From positions 2,666,001 through 2,730,000 of the forward strand of contig NZ_JAFIBI010000001.1 in NCBI RefSeq assembly GCF_017832975.1: 64,000 nucleotides of DNA. The letters run 5' to 3'. The DNA comes from Arthrobacter sp. PvP023. Its GTDB lineage: Bacteria; Actinomycetota; Actinomycetes; Actinomycetales; Micrococcaceae. Under the pieces are notes generated by a model, which was not told the origin of the DNA, searched no databases, and saw only the letters and a list, made by a program, of their open reading frames with translations. The translations under genes were made by a program, and so were the position numbers. Every line of letters begins with the position of its first letter. Within the stretch, counting starts at the first letter, position 1. Shown here piece after piece: positions 10,048 through 20,823 of this stretch.

Positions 10048-11067
10048 CTAACTGTTCCCGAAAATATCGTGGTACGCCGTTGCCAGACGCAGGGGGTCGT
10101 GGATCGGACGGCGGCTCGACGCCCCTACTTTACCCAACACCACCTCGGCACCGAGCATCCCTGCGGCCCGCTTGAACTCCTCGACGTCCGGCACGGACAC
10201 AGGGTCAGCGAGCACGACGTCGATACTGAAGTCTGGAGCGTAGCTGCGCAGCACATGCAAGTGGTCGGCAGCGGACATCCCGGAGGTCTCCTTGGTGTCC
10301 GTAGCCAGGTTCATGGTGAGGCACCGTTTGGCGGGGGTGTCGGAGAGAGCCTGCCGCATCTCGGGCAGCAGGAGGTGCGGCAGGACGGACGTGTACCAGG
10401 ACCCCGGGCCGAGGATGACCCAGTCGGCCAGTTCGATGGCCGTCAGGGCTTCGACACATGCACGCGCCGACTCCGGCAGGAGCCGGACGCTTTCCAGCGA
10501 ACCTGCCACGGCGCACTTGGCCTGCCCCCTGACCGTCTCCAGGGTGTACGTGCCGTCGGGGCCGGGTACCCGGACGTCGCCCTCGATCGTCAGTGGCTCG
10601 CCGGACATGGGCAGGACCTGTCCGCGTGCGCCGAGCAGGGCGCCGGCCCATTTCAGGCCGCCCACGGTGTCTCCCAGCAGTTCCCAGAGGGTGACGATGA
10701 GCAGGTTGCCCATAGCGTGGTCATCGAGCGAGCCGCCGCGGCCCGCGCCCGGCTTGAACCGGTGCTGCATGACGTCCCGCCAGGTCCGCCCCCAGTCGGT
10801 GTCGTCACAAAGGGCCGTGAGGGCCATCCGCAGGTCGCCGGGCGGCAGGACGCCGTACTCCTCGCGGAGCCGGCCGGAGGATCCGCCGTCGTCCGCTACG
10901 GTGACGATCGCCGTCAGTTCGGAGGTCAGCAGCCGGAGGGCCGACAGCGAGGCGGAGAGCCCGTGGCCTCCGCCGAGGGCGACGACGGACGGACCTTTGT
11001 CCAGTTGCCCGCCGCCGGTGCCGGCTGCCGGCGGAACCAGGGGCAGGGGCCCGGTAAGAAGTCCCAT
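10048..11067 (-). CDS. yvcK: gluconeogenesis factor YvcK / CofD-like protein
   Basis: YvcK (UPF0052) is a UDP-sugar-binding protein linked to carbon-source-dependent cell-wall and shape control. The 339-residue protein shows VVALGGGHGLSASL at about residues 28-41 and the conserved TVADDGGSSGRLR block. The ATG shares one base with the rapZ stop (TAATG), so translation is coupled. The first ~25 residues are Pro/Gly-rich and not part of the fold. Confidence 0.93.
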   Translation of the reverse strand: MGLLTGPLPLVPPAAGTGGGQLDKGPSVVALGGGHGLSASLSALRLLTSELTAIVTVADDGGSSGRLREEYGVLPPGDLRMALTALCDDTDWGRTWRDVMQHRFKPGAGRGGSLDDHAMGNLLIVTLWELLGDTVGGLKWAGALLGARGQVLPMSGEPLTIEGDVRVPGPDGTYTLETVRGQAKCAVAGSLESVRLLPESARACVEALTAIELADWVILGPGSWYTSVLPHLLLPEMRQALSDTPAKRCLTMNLATDTKETSGMSAADHLHVLRSYAPDFSIDVVLADPVSVPDVEEFKRAAGMLGAEVVLGKVGASSRRPIHDPLRLATAYHDIFGNS

Positions 11068-11990
11068 TACTCGCGGCCCAGGTCCCGATGGGTGGTGGTC
11101 ACCGTGACACGGGGGTACTGCGCCAGCTTCTTGGAGAGTTCCATGGCGACGGCCACCGAGCGGTGCTTGCCGCCGGTGCAGCCCACGGCAATGGTGGCGT
11201 AGTGCTTGTTTTCGCGGCGGTACCCGTCCAGGACCGGCTCAATGGCCAGCACGTAGCGGTCCACGAAGCTCTTGACGCCCTCGGCCTCGAGGACGTAATC
11301 GCTCACGTCCTTGTCCAGGCCGGTATGCGGACGAAGCTGCGGGACCCAGTGCGGATTCGGGATGAAGCGGGCATCGACAACAAAGTTCGCGTCCACCGGC
11401 AGCCCGTACTTGAATCCGAAGCTCATGACATTCAGCCGCAGGGCGACGGGACCGGTCTCGCTGAAGAGCTCGGTGATGGCGGTGGCAAGGGCGTGGACGT
11501 TGAACTCGGACGTGTCCAGCACGATGTCCGCGGAATCCCGGAGTTCATGCAGCAAATCCCGCTCCGAGGCGATGCCGTCGAGGATCCGCCCGCCTTCCTG
11601 GAGCGGATGCGGACGGCGGCCCTGCTCGAAGCGGCGCACCAGGACGTCGTCGTTGGCGTCCAGGAACAGGACACGGAACGTGACGCCGCTGGCCTCGAGG
11701 GTTTTCAACGCCGCCCGGATGTCGGCGAAAAGAGCCGTGCTGCGGACATCGACCACCACGGCGAGCTTGGGGATGGACTGCGGGGCGTGGGACACAAGTT
11801 CGGCCAGGGTGCCGAGCATCTGCGGCGGAAGGTTCTCAACGACATACCAGCCGTGGTCCTCAAGGGCGTCCGCAGCGGTACTGCGCCCCGCCCCGGACAT
11901 ACCCGTCACCACGAGCAGTTCCGCTTCAACGGGCCTGACGGGCGTCATGCCGTCCTGTTCCGCTTCGGATCCTGCCGTTGACTCTGCCAT
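11067..11990 (-). CDS. rapZ: RNase adapter / nucleotide-binding protein RapZ
   Basis: RapZ-family proteins (formerly YvcJ) are P-loop nucleotide-binding proteins; in enterobacteria they steer an RNase to a small RNA, while in actinobacteria the role is unclear. The P-loop GMSGAGRST lies at residues 30-38, and the conserved C-terminal [13 protein letters not shown] is present. The length is 307. It follows uvrC by 68 bases and overlaps yvcK by one base. Confidence 0.94.
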   Translation of the reverse strand: MAESTAGSEAEQDGMTPVRPVEAELLVVTGMSGAGRSTAADALEDHGWYVVENLPPQMLGTLAELVSHAPQSIPKLAVVVDVRSTALFADIRAALKTLEASGVTFRVLFLDANDDVLVRRFEQGRRPHPLQEGGRILDGIASERDLLHELRDSADIVLDTSEFNVHALATAITELFSETGPVALRLNVMSFGFKYGLPVDANFVVDARFIPNPHWVPQLRPHTGLDKDVSDYVLEAEGVKSFVDRYVLAIEPVLDGYRRENKHYATIAVGCTGGKHRSVAVAMELSKKLAQYPRVTVTTTHRDLGRE

Positions 11991-12058
11991 GAGTAAAGCC
12001 CCATTCCTGCTATGTAATTCGACGCAACCGCGCGTTCCGCTTCAGGTCCTTACCCTAG

Positions 12059-14068
12059 CTAAGTTTCAATGATTTCGCCGGTCGTCATATTGATTGACGG
12101 CGCTTCCGCATCGGAGGCCGCGGCGCCGTTGCTGAAATGACTGACGATTGCGTCCGCCAGCGATGGGCCGATGCCCTTGGCCGTCGTTAGTTCGGCCGCG
12201 CTGGCGGTCCGGATGCTCTTAACCGAGCCGAACTGCGCAAGCAGCGCTTTGCGCTTGGCCTCCCCCAGGCCGGGAACGCTGTCCAGGGCGGAAACCGTCA
12301 TGGCCTTTCCGCGCTTCTGCCGGTGGAAGGAGATGGCGAAACGGTGGGCTTCGTCGCGGATGCGCTGGAGCAGGTAGAGGCCCTCGGACGTCCGCGGCAG
12401 GATCACCGGAAAGTCGCTGTCCGGCAGCCAGACCTCTTCGAGGCGCTTGGCCAGGCCAACGACATAGACGTCATCAATCCCGAGTTCCGCCAGGGCGCGC
12501 GCAGCGGCGTTCACCTGGGGCTTTCCGCCGTCCACCACTACGAGGTTGGGCGGGTAGGCGAACTTTGCGCGCGGCGCGGGCGTGGTGGTGTCCTGCATGG
12601 AGGCCACCGCCATGGCCTCGAGCGCTGCCTGATGTCCGGGAAGCTGCGCCGCTTCCGCCTGGGAGGCCTTCTCCTGCAGATAGTTCCGGAAGCGGCGGGT
12701 GAGGACATCATGCATGGCAGCTGTGTCGTCCACGGCGGCGGCGCCGGTGATGGAGAACTTGCGGTAGTCGGACTTTTTCGGAAGACCGTCTTCCACCACC
12801 ACCATGGACGCCACCACATTCGTGCCCTGCACGTGGGAAATGTCGAAGCACTCGATACGGAGCAGCGCGACAGGCAGGTCCAGGGCCTCCTGGAGCTCCT
12901 GCAGCGCGAGGGACCGGTTCGTCAGGTCCCCGGCGCGCCGCGATTTGTGCAGCTTGAGTGCGTGCTCGGCATTTTCCCGGACCGTGGACATAAGTGCTGC
13001 CTTGTCTCCGCGGCGCGGCACCCGGATGTCCACTTTTGCACCCCGCAGGCCGGCAAGCCACTGGGCAAGCTCGGCAGCGTTGCTCGGCTCCTCGGGGACC
13101 AGGACCTCGCGGGGCAGCCGCCCCTGCGTTTCGCCTTCCTCGCCATAGACCTGCTGGAGCAGGTGCTCCACAAGGTCCGGCGTGGTGAAGTCCTCGACCT
13201 TTTCCACCACCCAGCCGCGCTGGCCGCGGACCCGGCCGCCACGGACATGGAAGACCTGGACGGCGGCCTCCAGCTCATCCTCATGCAGCGCGAAAACGTC
13301 CGCGTCGGTGTCTTCCGCCAGCACCACGGCGTTGCGTTCGAAGACCTTTCGCAGCGCAATGATGTCATCCCGGACGCGGGCGGCCCGCTCGTAGTCGAGC
13401 TCGGCAACTGCCGCGGCCATATCCTTTTCCAGCCGTCCGATGAAGCGCTTGGCTTCACCGCCCATGAAGGAACAGAAGTCTTCCGCCAGCGCCCGGTGCT
13501 CCTCCGGCGTGACCCGGCCGACGCACGGTGCGGCGCATTTGTCGATGTAACCAAGCAGGCAGGGCCGTCCGCTGGCCTGCGCCCGCTTCAGGACGCCCGG
13601 GCTGCAGCTTCGGACGGGAAAGACGCGCAGCAGCGTGTCCATCGTTTCGCGGATGGCCCCGGCCGTGTACGGGCCGAAGTAGCGGGTGCCTTTGCGGCGT
13701 TCGCCGCGGAGAACCTGGACACGCGGAAACTTCTCCCCCATAGTGACGGCCAGGTAGGGGTAGGTCTTGTCGTCGCGGAAGACGACGTTGAACCGCGGCT
13801 TAAACTCCTTAATCCAGGTGTATTCCAGCTGCAGCGACTCCAGTTCGCTTCCGACGACGGTCCATTCCACGCTGCTGGCGGCGTGGACCATGGCGTAGGT
13901 CTTGGGCAGCAGTCCGCCGGGATTGGCGAAGTACGAATTCAGGCGGGATCGCAGGCTTTTGGCCTTGCCGACGTAGATGACGCGGCCGTGCGGGTCCCGG
14001 AAACGGTACACGCCCGGGTTGGTTGGAATCTCACCCGTTTGGGGTCGGTAACTAGCTGGATCTGCCAC
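12059..14068 (-). CDS. uvrC: excinuclease ABC subunit C
   Basis: UvrC makes both incisions in nucleotide excision repair. Domains in order: N-terminal GIY-YIG nuclease ([21 protein letters not shown]), a central UVR motif (around [13 protein letters not shown]), the RNase H-like second nuclease ([22 protein letters not shown]) and C-terminal helix-hairpin-helices ([26 protein letters not shown]). At 669 residues it is of usual size. The GTG start is six bases after a TAGACT -10 box, so the mRNA is probably leaderless. rapZ-yvcK-whiA follow in the same direction. Confidence 0.97.
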   Translation of the reverse strand: MADPASYRPQTGEIPTNPGVYRFRDPHGRVIYVGKAKSLRSRLNSYFANPGGLLPKTYAMVHAASSVEWTVVGSELESLQLEYTWIKEFKPRFNVVFRDDKTYPYLAVTMGEKFPRVQVLRGERRKGTRYFGPYTAGAIRETMDTLLRVFPVRSCSPGVLKRAQASGRPCLLGYIDKCAAPCVGRVTPEEHRALAEDFCSFMGGEAKRFIGRLEKDMAAAVAELDYERAARVRDDIIALRKVFERNAVVLAEDTDADVFALHEDELEAAVQVFHVRGGRVRGQRGWVVEKVEDFTTPDLVEHLLQQVYGEEGETQGRLPREVLVPEEPSNAAELAQWLAGLRGAKVDIRVPRRGDKAALMSTVRENAEHALKLHKSRRAGDLTNRSLALQELQEALDLPVALLRIECFDISHVQGTNVVASMVVVEDGLPKKSDYRKFSITGAAAVDDTAAMHDVLTRRFRNYLQEKASQAEAAQLPGHQAALEAMAVASMQDTTTPAPRAKFAYPPNLVVVDGGKPQVNAAARALAELGIDDVYVVGLAKRLEEVWLPDSDFPVILPRTSEGLYLLQRIRDEAHRFAISFHRQKRGKAMTVSALDSVPGLGEAKRKALLAQFGSVKSIRTASAAELTTAKGIGPSLADAIVSHFSNGAAASDAEAPSINMTTGEIIET

Positions 14069-14074
14069 GATTCA

Positions 14075-14080
14075 AGTCTA
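14075..14080 (-). promoter_or_regulatory. -10 box of uvrC (leaderless)
   Basis: TAGACT on the minus strand is followed by six bases (TGAATC) and the GTG start. Transcription starting seven bases after the hexamer would begin at the start codon. There is no ribosome binding site. Confidence 0.7.
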
Positions 14081-14123
14081 CTGACGCTGCAGGGAACATC
14101 CGGACAGGGGGTCCCCGGGCGCC

Positions 14124-14792
14124 CTACTCAGCGGCTTTGCTCTGGTTGTAGCTCGTTGATCGCTCCTGGCCGCTGAGCTCCGCAATGGCGTCCATGATGC
14201 GGTCCGTCACTTGGCGGCGTGCGGGCAGGGAGTGGTCCGGTCCGGTCTTCTCAAAGTACAACGGCTCGCCGACCTTCATGGTGAAGTGCTGCGGCTTCAC
14301 GCCGTTCTGGCCGGCCGGCTGGAGGTTTTCGGTCCCGATGAGGCCTACGGGAATGACCGGCGCCCCCGTGGTCAGCGCGAGCCAGCCGACGCCGGTGCGG
14401 CCCCGGTAGAGGATGCCGTCCCGGGAGCGGGTGCCCTCCGGATAGATGCCGATGCCTTTTCCGGCCTCGAGGATGTCCAGCAGCGTCTTGAGGGCCGCCA
14501 CGCTGGCAGCCTGTTCCCCGCGTTCCACCGGAATGGATCCTACGGATTCGAAGAAGGACTTCATCACCTTCCCCTTGACGCCCCCGGTGGTGAAATATTC
14601 GGCCTTCGCGAAGAAGGCCACCGGCCGGGGCATCAGCGCCTGGACAATAACGCTGTCCAGGAAGGACAGGTGGTTGGGCGCGACGATGAACGGGCCTTCT
14701 TTGGGAACGTTCTCCAGCCCGATGACGGTCGGCCGGCACGTTCCGGAGATCAACGTGCGGGTGGTCCAGCGGATCGCATCAAACAATGCCAT
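14124..14792 (-). CDS. 1-acyl-sn-glycerol-3-phosphate acyltransferase (PlsC family)
   Basis: This membrane-associated enzyme probably acylates lysophosphatidic acid in phospholipid synthesis. The 222-residue protein has the catalytic HX4D (His41-Asp46 in NHLSFLD), the second block IPVERGEQA and the substrate-binding YPEGTRSRDG, in the right order for the family. The start overlaps the end of the HAD phosphatase gene by 14 bases, suggesting coupling. The exact acyl-acceptor is not evident from the sequence. Confidence 0.9.
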   Translation of the reverse strand: MALFDAIRWTTRTLISGTCRPTVIGLENVPKEGPFIVAPNHLSFLDSVIVQALMPRPVAFFAKAEYFTTGGVKGKVMKSFFESVGSIPVERGEQAASVAALKTLLDILEAGKGIGIYPEGTRSRDGILYRGRTGVGWLALTTGAPVIPVGLIGTENLQPAGQNGVKPQHFTMKVGEPLYFEKTGPDHSLPARRQVTDRIMDAIAELSGQERSTSYNQSKAAE

Positions 14793-15498
14793 CGTTGTTC
14801 ACCCCGCTCAGGGCTGCGGCGCGCACGGCGTCAAGGCTTTCCACGACGGCCAATAGATCCGTGGTGGTGTGCACGATTGCCATGGCGCCTGCCTCATGGA
14901 GTTCACCGTCCGGGGCGAATCCCCAGCTGACGCCGATGCAGTCGAGGCCGTTGGCCAGGGCACCGGCCACATCCTGGGCACGGTCCCCCACCATGACGGC
15001 GTGCTGGGTGCGGAGGTCGGACAGGGCGGCGGCAACAATTTCAGTCTTGCCGAGCGGAACCTGGGCGTGCGCGGCTTCGTCCGCGGCGGAACCGCGGATG
15101 AAGCGGAACGAGGACGCAATGCCGTGGTGTTCCAGCACGATCCGGGCCAGTCCCTCCGGCTTCTGTGTGGCCACGGCTATCGGCCGGCCCGCGGCGGCGT
15201 ATTCCTCAACGAGCTCGCGGATGCCCGGGTACAGGCGGCTCTGGGCGATGCCCGTTTCGAGATAGTAGGACCGGTACAGGCGGATGACCTCGCCCAGCTG
15301 CTCCTGCGGAACTCCCGCGATGTTGAGCAGGGAGTCGCTGAGTTTCGGACCGATCATCGCGTTCAGCAGGGCAGGGTCGGGAACCCCGATGCCGAGTTCG
15401 GTAAGGGCCGCGGAGATTCCGTCCGTGATCCCCCCTGCCGGGTCGACAAGAGTGCCGTCCAGGTCGAAGATCACGGGCACTGTTGAAAGGGTCACCGG
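14779..15498 (-). CDS. HAD-superfamily phosphatase, phosphoglycolate phosphatase-like
   Basis: The protein has the HAD nucleophile motif FDLDGTLVD, motif II around VATQKPEG (Thr) and motif III/IV in MVGDRAQDV, so it is a Mg-dependent phosphatase of the Gph/PpaX type. I use GTG 15498 (VTLSTVPVIFDLDG), giving 239 residues. A TTG at 15513 would add five residues and cannot be excluded, since neither start has a convincing binding site. It overlaps the acyltransferase gene downstream. The substrate is unknown. Confidence 0.85.
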   Translation of the reverse strand, partial: PVTLSTVPVIFDLDGTLVDPAGGITDGISAALTELGIGVPDPALLNAMIGPKLSDSLLNIAGVPQEQLGEVIRLYRSYYLETGIAQSRLYPGIRELVEEYAAAGRPIAVATQKPEGLARIVLEHHGIASSFRFIRGSAADEAAHAQVPLGKTEIVAAALSDLRTQHAVMVGDRAQDVAGALANGLDCIGVSWGFAPDGELHEAGAMAIVHTTTDLLAVVESLDAVRAAALSGVNNDGIV

Positions 15499-15606
15499 GT
15501 TAGTTTCCCACAAGTGCGCGAATGGCTGAAACTCGCATTCCCCGGCAGGAATACTTCTTCCCGCCGGATCAGCAAGCTCCAGCCATTCGTCGCAGTCCGG
15601 CAGACG

Positions 15607-18534
15607 CTAGCCCAGGATCTCCGCCAGGAAGGACGCCGTGTAGCTTGTGGTGGACTTTGCGACCTGTTCCGGGGTTCCGGTTGCGATGATCTGGCCGCCG
15701 CCGGAACCGCCGTCCGGCCCCAGGTCGACGATCCAGTCCGCGCTCTTGATGACATCGAGGTTGTGCTCGATGGTGATCACGGTATTGCCCTTGTCCACCA
15801 GGCCCTGGAGGACCATGAGCAGCTTGCGGATGTCCTCGAAGTGCAGCCCGGTGGTGGGCTCGTCCAGGACATAGATGCTGCGTCCGTTGGATCGCTTCTG
15901 GAGTTCCGCGGCCAGCTTGACGCGCTGGGCTTCACCGCCGGACAGCGTGGTGGCCGGCTGCCCCAGCCGCACGTAGCCCAGTCCGACGTCCACGAGCGTG
16001 CGGAGGTGGCGGGCGATGGGGGTGAAGGCGGCAAAGAACTCCGCGCCCTCCTCGATGGGCATGTCCAGGACGTCGGCGATCGTCTTGCCCTTGTAGTGGA
16101 CTTCCAGGGTTTCCCGGTTGTACCGCGCACCGTGGCAGACCTCGCATGGCACATAGACGTCCGGCAGGAAGTTCATTTCGATCTTCAGCGTGCCGTCGCC
16201 GGAGCACGCCTCGCAGCGGCCACCTTTCACGTTGAACGAGAACCGCCCGGGCTGGTAGCCGCGGACCTTGGCTTCGGTGGTCTCGGCGAAGAGCTTGCGG
16301 ATGTTGTCGAACACGCCTGTGTACGTGGCGGGGTTGGAGCGCGGCGTCCGGCCGATGGGGCTCTGGTCGACGTGCACCACCTTGTCCAGGTGCTCCAGGC
16401 CCTGCACGGACTTGTGCCGGCCGGCCACCTGCTTGGCGCCGTTGAGCTTGTTGGCCAGCACCTTGTAAAGGATTTCGTTGACCAGGGTGGACTTGCCGGA
16501 ACCGCTCACGCCGGTGACCGCCGTCAATAGGCCCAGCGGGAAGGCGGCATCCACGTTGACGAGGTTGTTTTCCCTTGCGCCGATGACCTTCAGCTCTCGC
16601 TTTTTGTCATACTTGCGGCGCTTCTTCGGGATTTCAATCTTTTTGCGCCCGGAGAGGTAATCGCCGGTGAGGGACTCGGTGTTTTCCAGGAGTTCCTTGT
16701 AGGAGCCGGAGTGCACCACCTGGCCGCCGTGTTCACCGGCTCCGGGCCCGATGTCGACTACCCAGTCGGCTTCCTGGATGGTGTCTTCGTCGTGCTCCAC
16801 CACGATGAGGGTGTTGCCGAGGTCGCGTAGGCGGGTAAGCGTTTCGATCAGCCGCCGGTTGTCCCGCTGGTGCAGGCCGATGGAGGGCTCGTCCAGGACG
16901 TACAGGACCCCCACGAGGCCGGAACCGATCTGGGTTGCCAGCCGGATGCGCTGGGCTTCGCCGCCCGACAACGTGCCGGAGGGGCGCTCCAGGTTCAGGT
17001 ACTCCAGCCCGACATCCAGGAGGAAGGTCAGGCGCGCCTGGATTTCCTTCAGGACCTGGTGCGCAATCTGTGCCTCGCGGCCGGTCAGCACCAGGGTGTC
17101 CAGGAAGTGCGCGCATTCACGCATGGGCATGGCAGCAACGTCGGCAATGGACTTGCCGTTGATCAACACGGACAGCGAGGCCGGGTTCAGGCGGGCGCCG
17201 TTGCAGGCAGGGCACGGGATCTGCCGCATGTATTCCTCGTAGCGGTCCCGGGCAGAATCCGAATCCGTTTCCAGGTGCTTGCGGTGCACGTACTGGATGA
17301 CGCCCTCGAAGCCGGTGCTGTACTTGCGCTCCCGGCCGAAGCGGTTGCGGTACTGCACCACGACCTTGTGGTCCTTGCCGTGCAGGACGGTCTGCCGGAT
17401 GTCCTTGGGAAGCTTCTGCCACGGCGTCTTCATTGAAAAGCCGAGCTCTTTCGCCAGCCCGGACAGCAGCCGGTTCCAGTACTCGCTGGTGGCCGTGCCC
17501 AGCGACCAGGGCGCGATGGCACCCTCATTCAGGGAAAGCTCCCCGTTCGGAATGATGAGTTCCTCGTCAACTTCCAGCTTGGTGCCGATGCCGCTGCATG
17601 CCGAGCACGCCCCGAAGGGGTTGTTGAACGAGAACGAGCGGGGCTCGATTTCATCGATGGCAAGCGGGTGTTCGTTGGGGCATGCGAGGTGCTCGGAGAA
17701 CGCCCGGATCCGCTCCGGATCATCGGCTTCGAGGTCGACGAACTCGGACAGGACGCGGCCCTCAGCCAGTCCGAGTGCCGTTTCGACGGAGTCGGTCAGT
17801 CGCTGCCGGATGCCGTCCTTGACCACGAGCCGGTCCACCACGACTTCGATGGTGTGCTTGAACTGCTTGCCGAGCTTGGGAGGATCGCTGAGCTGGATGA
17901 GGTCGCCGTCCACCCGGGCCCGGGAGTAGCCCTTGGCCGTGAGTTCCTTGAAGAGGTCGACGAATTCGCCTTTGCGGCCGCGCACCACGGGAGCGAGGAC
18001 CTGGAAACGCGTGCCGTCCGGCAGTTCAAGGAGTTGGTCGACGATCTGCTGTGGCGTCTGCTTGGCCACTTGCTCGCCACAGACGGGGCAATGCGGACGG
18101 CCTACACGAGCCCAGAGCAGGCGCATGTAGTCGTAGATCTCCGTGATGGTGCCCACGGTGGACCGGGGGTTCTTGCTGGTGGATTTCTGGTCGATCGAAA
18201 CAGCCGGGGACAAGCCCTCGATGAAGTCCACATCCGGTTTGTCCACCTGCCCGAGGAACTGGCGGGCGTACGCAGAGAGGGATTCAACGTAACGGCGCTG
18301 CCCCTCGGCGAAGATGGTGTCGAACGCCAGGGACGACTTGCCGGACCCGGACAGCCCGGTGAAAACGATCATGGAGTCGCGCGGCAGGTCCAGGTCCACG
18401 TTCCGCAGGTTGTGCTCCCGTGCCCCCTTCACCACGAGGCGGGAAAGGTCGGGGCGCGCCGGTTTTCCTTGTTTTAAGGGGACGACGGCGGAGCGGGCAT
18501 CAAGGGCTGGTTCTTCAGCTACGGCTTTAGGCAC
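15607..18534 (-). CDS. uvrA: excinuclease ABC subunit A
   Basis: UvrA is the damage-sensing ATPase of nucleotide excision repair. The 975-residue protein has two ABC modules: Walker [10 protein letters not shown] near residue 59 and GVSGSGKST in the second half, each with an SGGEAQR signature. Zinc-binding cysteine pairs appear as CPVC, CSAC, CPAC, CEAC and CEVC. The start is GTG 18534, six bases after TAGCAT, so it is likely leaderless. A TCGAA-N6-TTCGA dyad directly upstream suggests LexA control. Confidence 0.98.
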   Translation of the reverse strand: MPKAVAEEPALDARSAVVPLKQGKPARPDLSRLVVKGAREHNLRNVDLDLPRDSMIVFTGLSGSGKSSLAFDTIFAEGQRRYVESLSAYARQFLGQVDKPDVDFIEGLSPAVSIDQKSTSKNPRSTVGTITEIYDYMRLLWARVGRPHCPVCGEQVAKQTPQQIVDQLLELPDGTRFQVLAPVVRGRKGEFVDLFKELTAKGYSRARVDGDLIQLSDPPKLGKQFKHTIEVVVDRLVVKDGIRQRLTDSVETALGLAEGRVLSEFVDLEADDPERIRAFSEHLACPNEHPLAIDEIEPRSFSFNNPFGACSACSGIGTKLEVDEELIIPNGELSLNEGAIAPWSLGTATSEYWNRLLSGLAKELGFSMKTPWQKLPKDIRQTVLHGKDHKVVVQYRNRFGRERKYSTGFEGVIQYVHRKHLETDSDSARDRYEEYMRQIPCPACNGARLNPASLSVLINGKSIADVAAMPMRECAHFLDTLVLTGREAQIAHQVLKEIQARLTFLLDVGLEYLNLERPSGTLSGGEAQRIRLATQIGSGLVGVLYVLDEPSIGLHQRDNRRLIETLTRLRDLGNTLIVVEHDEDTIQEADWVVDIGPGAGEHGGQVVHSGSYKELLENTESLTGDYLSGRKKIEIPKKRRKYDKKRELKVIGARENNLVNVDAAFPLGLLTAVTGVSGSGKSTLVNEILYKVLANKLNGAKQVAGRHKSVQGLEHLDKVVHVDQSPIGRTPRSNPATYTGVFDNIRKLFAETTEAKVRGYQPGRFSFNVKGGRCEACSGDGTLKIEMNFLPDVYVPCEVCHGARYNRETLEVHYKGKTIADVLDMPIEEGAEFFAAFTPIARHLRTLVDVGLGYVRLGQPATTLSGGEAQRVKLAAELQKRSNGRSIYVLDEPTTGLHFEDIRKLLMVLQGLVDKGNTVITIEHNLDVIKSADWIVDLGPDGGSGGGQIIATGTPEQVAKSTTSYTASFLAEILG

Positions 18535-18540
18535 TCACTA

Positions 18541-18563
18541 ATGCTAATCGAAAACTTCTTCGA
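18541..18563 (-). promoter_or_regulatory. uvrA promoter: -10 box and SOS-box-like dyad
   Basis: On the minus strand the dyad TCGAAGAAGTTTTCGA (18563-18548) is followed one base later by TAGCAT (18546-18541), then six bases and the GTG. The actinobacterial LexA site is TCGAAC-N4-GTTCGA; the two inner positions differ here. A repressor bound there would cover the -35/-10 region. Confidence 0.6.
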
Positions 18564-18580
18564 ATTTCTATTGCGGGCGC

Positions 18581-18961
18581 CTATTCCGCGTCGTAGGCGG
18601 CCGCAAGCAGCTGCACTGCCTCCGCGAAGCTGGCGCCCTGGGCCTTCGCCGCCGCGGCGAATTCCGCCGCCACTGCGGTCAACGATGTCCAGGCCTCGTC
18701 CCTGGCGCAGATCACGGTGCCGTGCCGGCCACGGGTGGCAACCACCCCGGCCGCTTCCAGCTCCTTGTACGCCCGGGCGACGGTGTGCGGTGCGACGCCC
18801 AGTGCGGTGGCGAGGCTCCGCACTGCGGGAAGGCGGGTACCAGCAGCGAGGGCCCCGCTGTCCGCCCGCTCGATGATGTTCAGGCGCAGCTGTTCGAAGA
18901 GCGGTACCGAACTGCCCTGGTTCGGTTTCCAGGTCCCCGGGAACTCATTCGCGCCGCTCAC
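18581..18961 (-). CDS. GntR-family transcriptional regulator (YtrA type)
   Basis: This short 126-residue regulator has a GntR winged helix (residues about 18-88, with GTRLPAVRSLATALGV and VARAYKELEAAGVV) and only a short C-terminal helix pair. That is the YtrA layout, and YtrA regulators usually repress a linked ABC transporter. Its ATG overlaps the stop of the upstream ABC gene (ATGA), so it is made together with the transporter it probably controls. The effector is unknown. Confidence 0.9.
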   Translation of the reverse strand: MSGANEFPGTWKPNQGSSVPLFEQLRLNIIERADSGALAAGTRLPAVRSLATALGVAPHTVARAYKELEAAGVVATRGRHGTVICARDEAWTSLTAVAAEFAAAAKAQGASFAEAVQLLAAAYDAE

Positions 18962-20823
18962 AGCTCGGACGCCCCTGACCGCAGGGACTCTTGCCCGCCG
19001 GCAAACTGGGCATCGTAGAGCCTGCTGTAGTGGCCGTTGGCCGCCAGCAGCTGTTGGTGGTTCCCTTGTTCAACGATTCGTCCGTGGTCCATGACCAGAA
19101 TTAGATCAGCGTCCCGCACCGTGGACAAACGGTGGGCAATCACGAAGCTGGTCCGGCCATGGCGCAGCCGTTGCATCGCCTGCCGGATCTGCACCTCCGT
19201 GCGGGTATCCACGGAACTCGTTGCTTCGTCCAGCACCAGGATGCTCCGGCCGGCGAGGTGGGCCCTGGCGATGGTGATCAGCTGCCGCTGCCCCTGGCTC
19301 AGGGTGTCGCCGTCGTTGCCCAGCATGGTGGCATAGCCGTCGGGGAGGGCCCGCACGAAGTGGTCCACCAGCGAGGCTTCGGCGGCCGCAACGACGTCGG
19401 CCTCGCTCGCGCCGGGACGGCCGTATTCGATGTTTTCCCGGATGGAGCCGGTGAAAACCCAGGCGTCCTGCAGCACCATCCCGATCATGGAACGCAGCTC
19501 GTCGCGGGAGCGCCCCGCGATGTCCGCACCGTCGATGGTGATCCGGCCGCTATCCAGCTCGTAGAACCTCATGAGCAGGTTCACCATGGTGGTCTTGCCG
19601 GCTCCGGTGTGGCCCACGATGGCCACGGTCTGCCCGGGCTCGGCGGTGAAGGACAGTTCCCGGACCACCGGAGCCCCGCTGGTGTAGCCGAAGGTGACGG
19701 CGTCGAACACCACCCGTCCGCCGCTGGCACCTGCCCCGGGCTGGCGGGCGCCTCCCGGTTCCGCCCCGTCCGGTTCTACCCTGTCCGGCGGAATCTCCGC
19801 CGCATCCAGCAGGGCGAACACACGCTCCGCCGACGCAATGCAGGACTGGATCAAGGTGACCATACCGCCAATCTGGCCGATGGGCTGGCTGAAAAGCCTG
19901 CTGAACTGGATGAACGCCTGGACCCCGCCGATGGTCATGGCCCCGGCCGTGACCTGCAGGGCCCCCACCACAGCCACGGCAATGTAATTGAGGTTGGAGA
20001 CGAACACCAGGAGGGGCTGCACTGCGCCGGAAACATACTGGGCGCGGGCGCTGGTCCGGAAGAGCCTGTCGTTGCTGTTGGTGAAGGTTTCGGTGGCCAG
20101 GCCCTGCCGGCCGAAAGCCTTGAGTACCTCGTGGCCCGTGATGTACTCCTCAAGATGCGCGTTGAGTTCGCCTGTAGTGCTCCATTGCTCGGAAAAATGC
20201 GCCTGCGACTTCCGGGCCACCAGCACCGTGACCACCGTGGAAAACGGCACGGTCACGAGCGCAATGACCGCCAGTAGCGGCGAAAGCCACAGCATCATGG
20301 ACAGGGCACCGAGCAGCATCAGCACCGACAGGATCAGCTGGTTCAGCAACTGGTTCAGGGCCTGCGAAATATTGTCGACGTCGTTGGTTGCCCGGCTCAG
20401 GACGTCGCCGCGGCGCTGCTCGTCGAAATGCGCGGACGGCAGCCTGGCCAGTTTGTCCTCCACCGCGGCCCGCAGCCGGTAGCTCACGCGTTGGACCGCC
20501 GTGGCCGTGACAGCTCCCTGCACCCAGCTGAAGGCCGAGGCGCCGATGTACATCACTGCCACGATGAGAAGCAAGGAAGCCAGCTTCTGTTCGTTGAAAG
20601 TCCCTCCAAAAACACCTTCAACCACGACGTCGGTGGCGTCGCCCAACAGTTTGGGCGCCGACACGTTAAGCGCCACAAAGGCGCACGTGGCCGCCACGGC
20701 GGCGAGCATGCGCCAGGTGACGGGACGCAGCAGCCGCAGGAGCCGCCTGCCGGTGACCCAAGCGCCACCCCCGGCGCTGCCTGCGGCGTTGTCCGCCGTC
20801 GTCGTTGTACGGGACGCGGTCAC
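18958..20823 (-). CDS. ABC exporter half-transporter, canonical ATP site
   Basis: The 621-residue fusion of a six-helix type IV exporter domain (about residues 25-330) and a nucleotide-binding domain has Walker A GHTGAGKTT, signature LSQGQRQL and Walker B ILVLDEATSSVD with the catalytic Glu present. It starts at GTG 20823, overlapping the stop of the other ABC gene by four bases. The partner lacks the catalytic Glu, so the two probably form a heterodimer. The substrate is unknown; lipids or drugs are common for the family. Confidence 0.92.
   Translation of the reverse strand: MTASRTTTTADNAAGSAGGGAWVTGRRLLRLLRPVTWRMLAAVAATCAFVALNVSAPKLLGDATDVVVEGVFGGTFNEQKLASLLLIVAVMYIGASAFSWVQGAVTATAVQRVSYRLRAAVEDKLARLPSAHFDEQRRGDVLSRATNDVDNISQALNQLLNQLILSVLMLLGALSMMLWLSPLLAVIALVTVPFSTVVTVLVARKSQAHFSEQWSTTGELNAHLEEYITGHEVLKAFGRQGLATETFTNSNDRLFRTSARAQYVSGAVQPLLVFVSNLNYIAVAVVGALQVTAGAMTIGGVQAFIQFSRLFSQPIGQIGGMVTLIQSCIASAERVFALLDAAEIPPDRVEPDGAEPGGARQPGAGASGGRVVFDAVTFGYTSGAPVVRELSFTAEPGQTVAIVGHTGAGKTTMVNLLMRFYELDSGRITIDGADIAGRSRDELRSMIGMVLQDAWVFTGSIRENIEYGRPGASEADVVAAAEASLVDHFVRALPDGYATMLGNDGDTLSQGQRQLITIARAHLAGRSILVLDEATSSVDTRTEVQIRQAMQRLRHGRTSFVIAHRLSTVRDADLILVMDHGRIVEQGNHQQLLAANGHYSRLYDAQFAGGQESLRSGASEL

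Noticed and set aside
12323..14176. 617-codon plus-strand frame opposite uvrC
   Set aside because: Antisense shadow; UvrC on the minus strand has all its domains.
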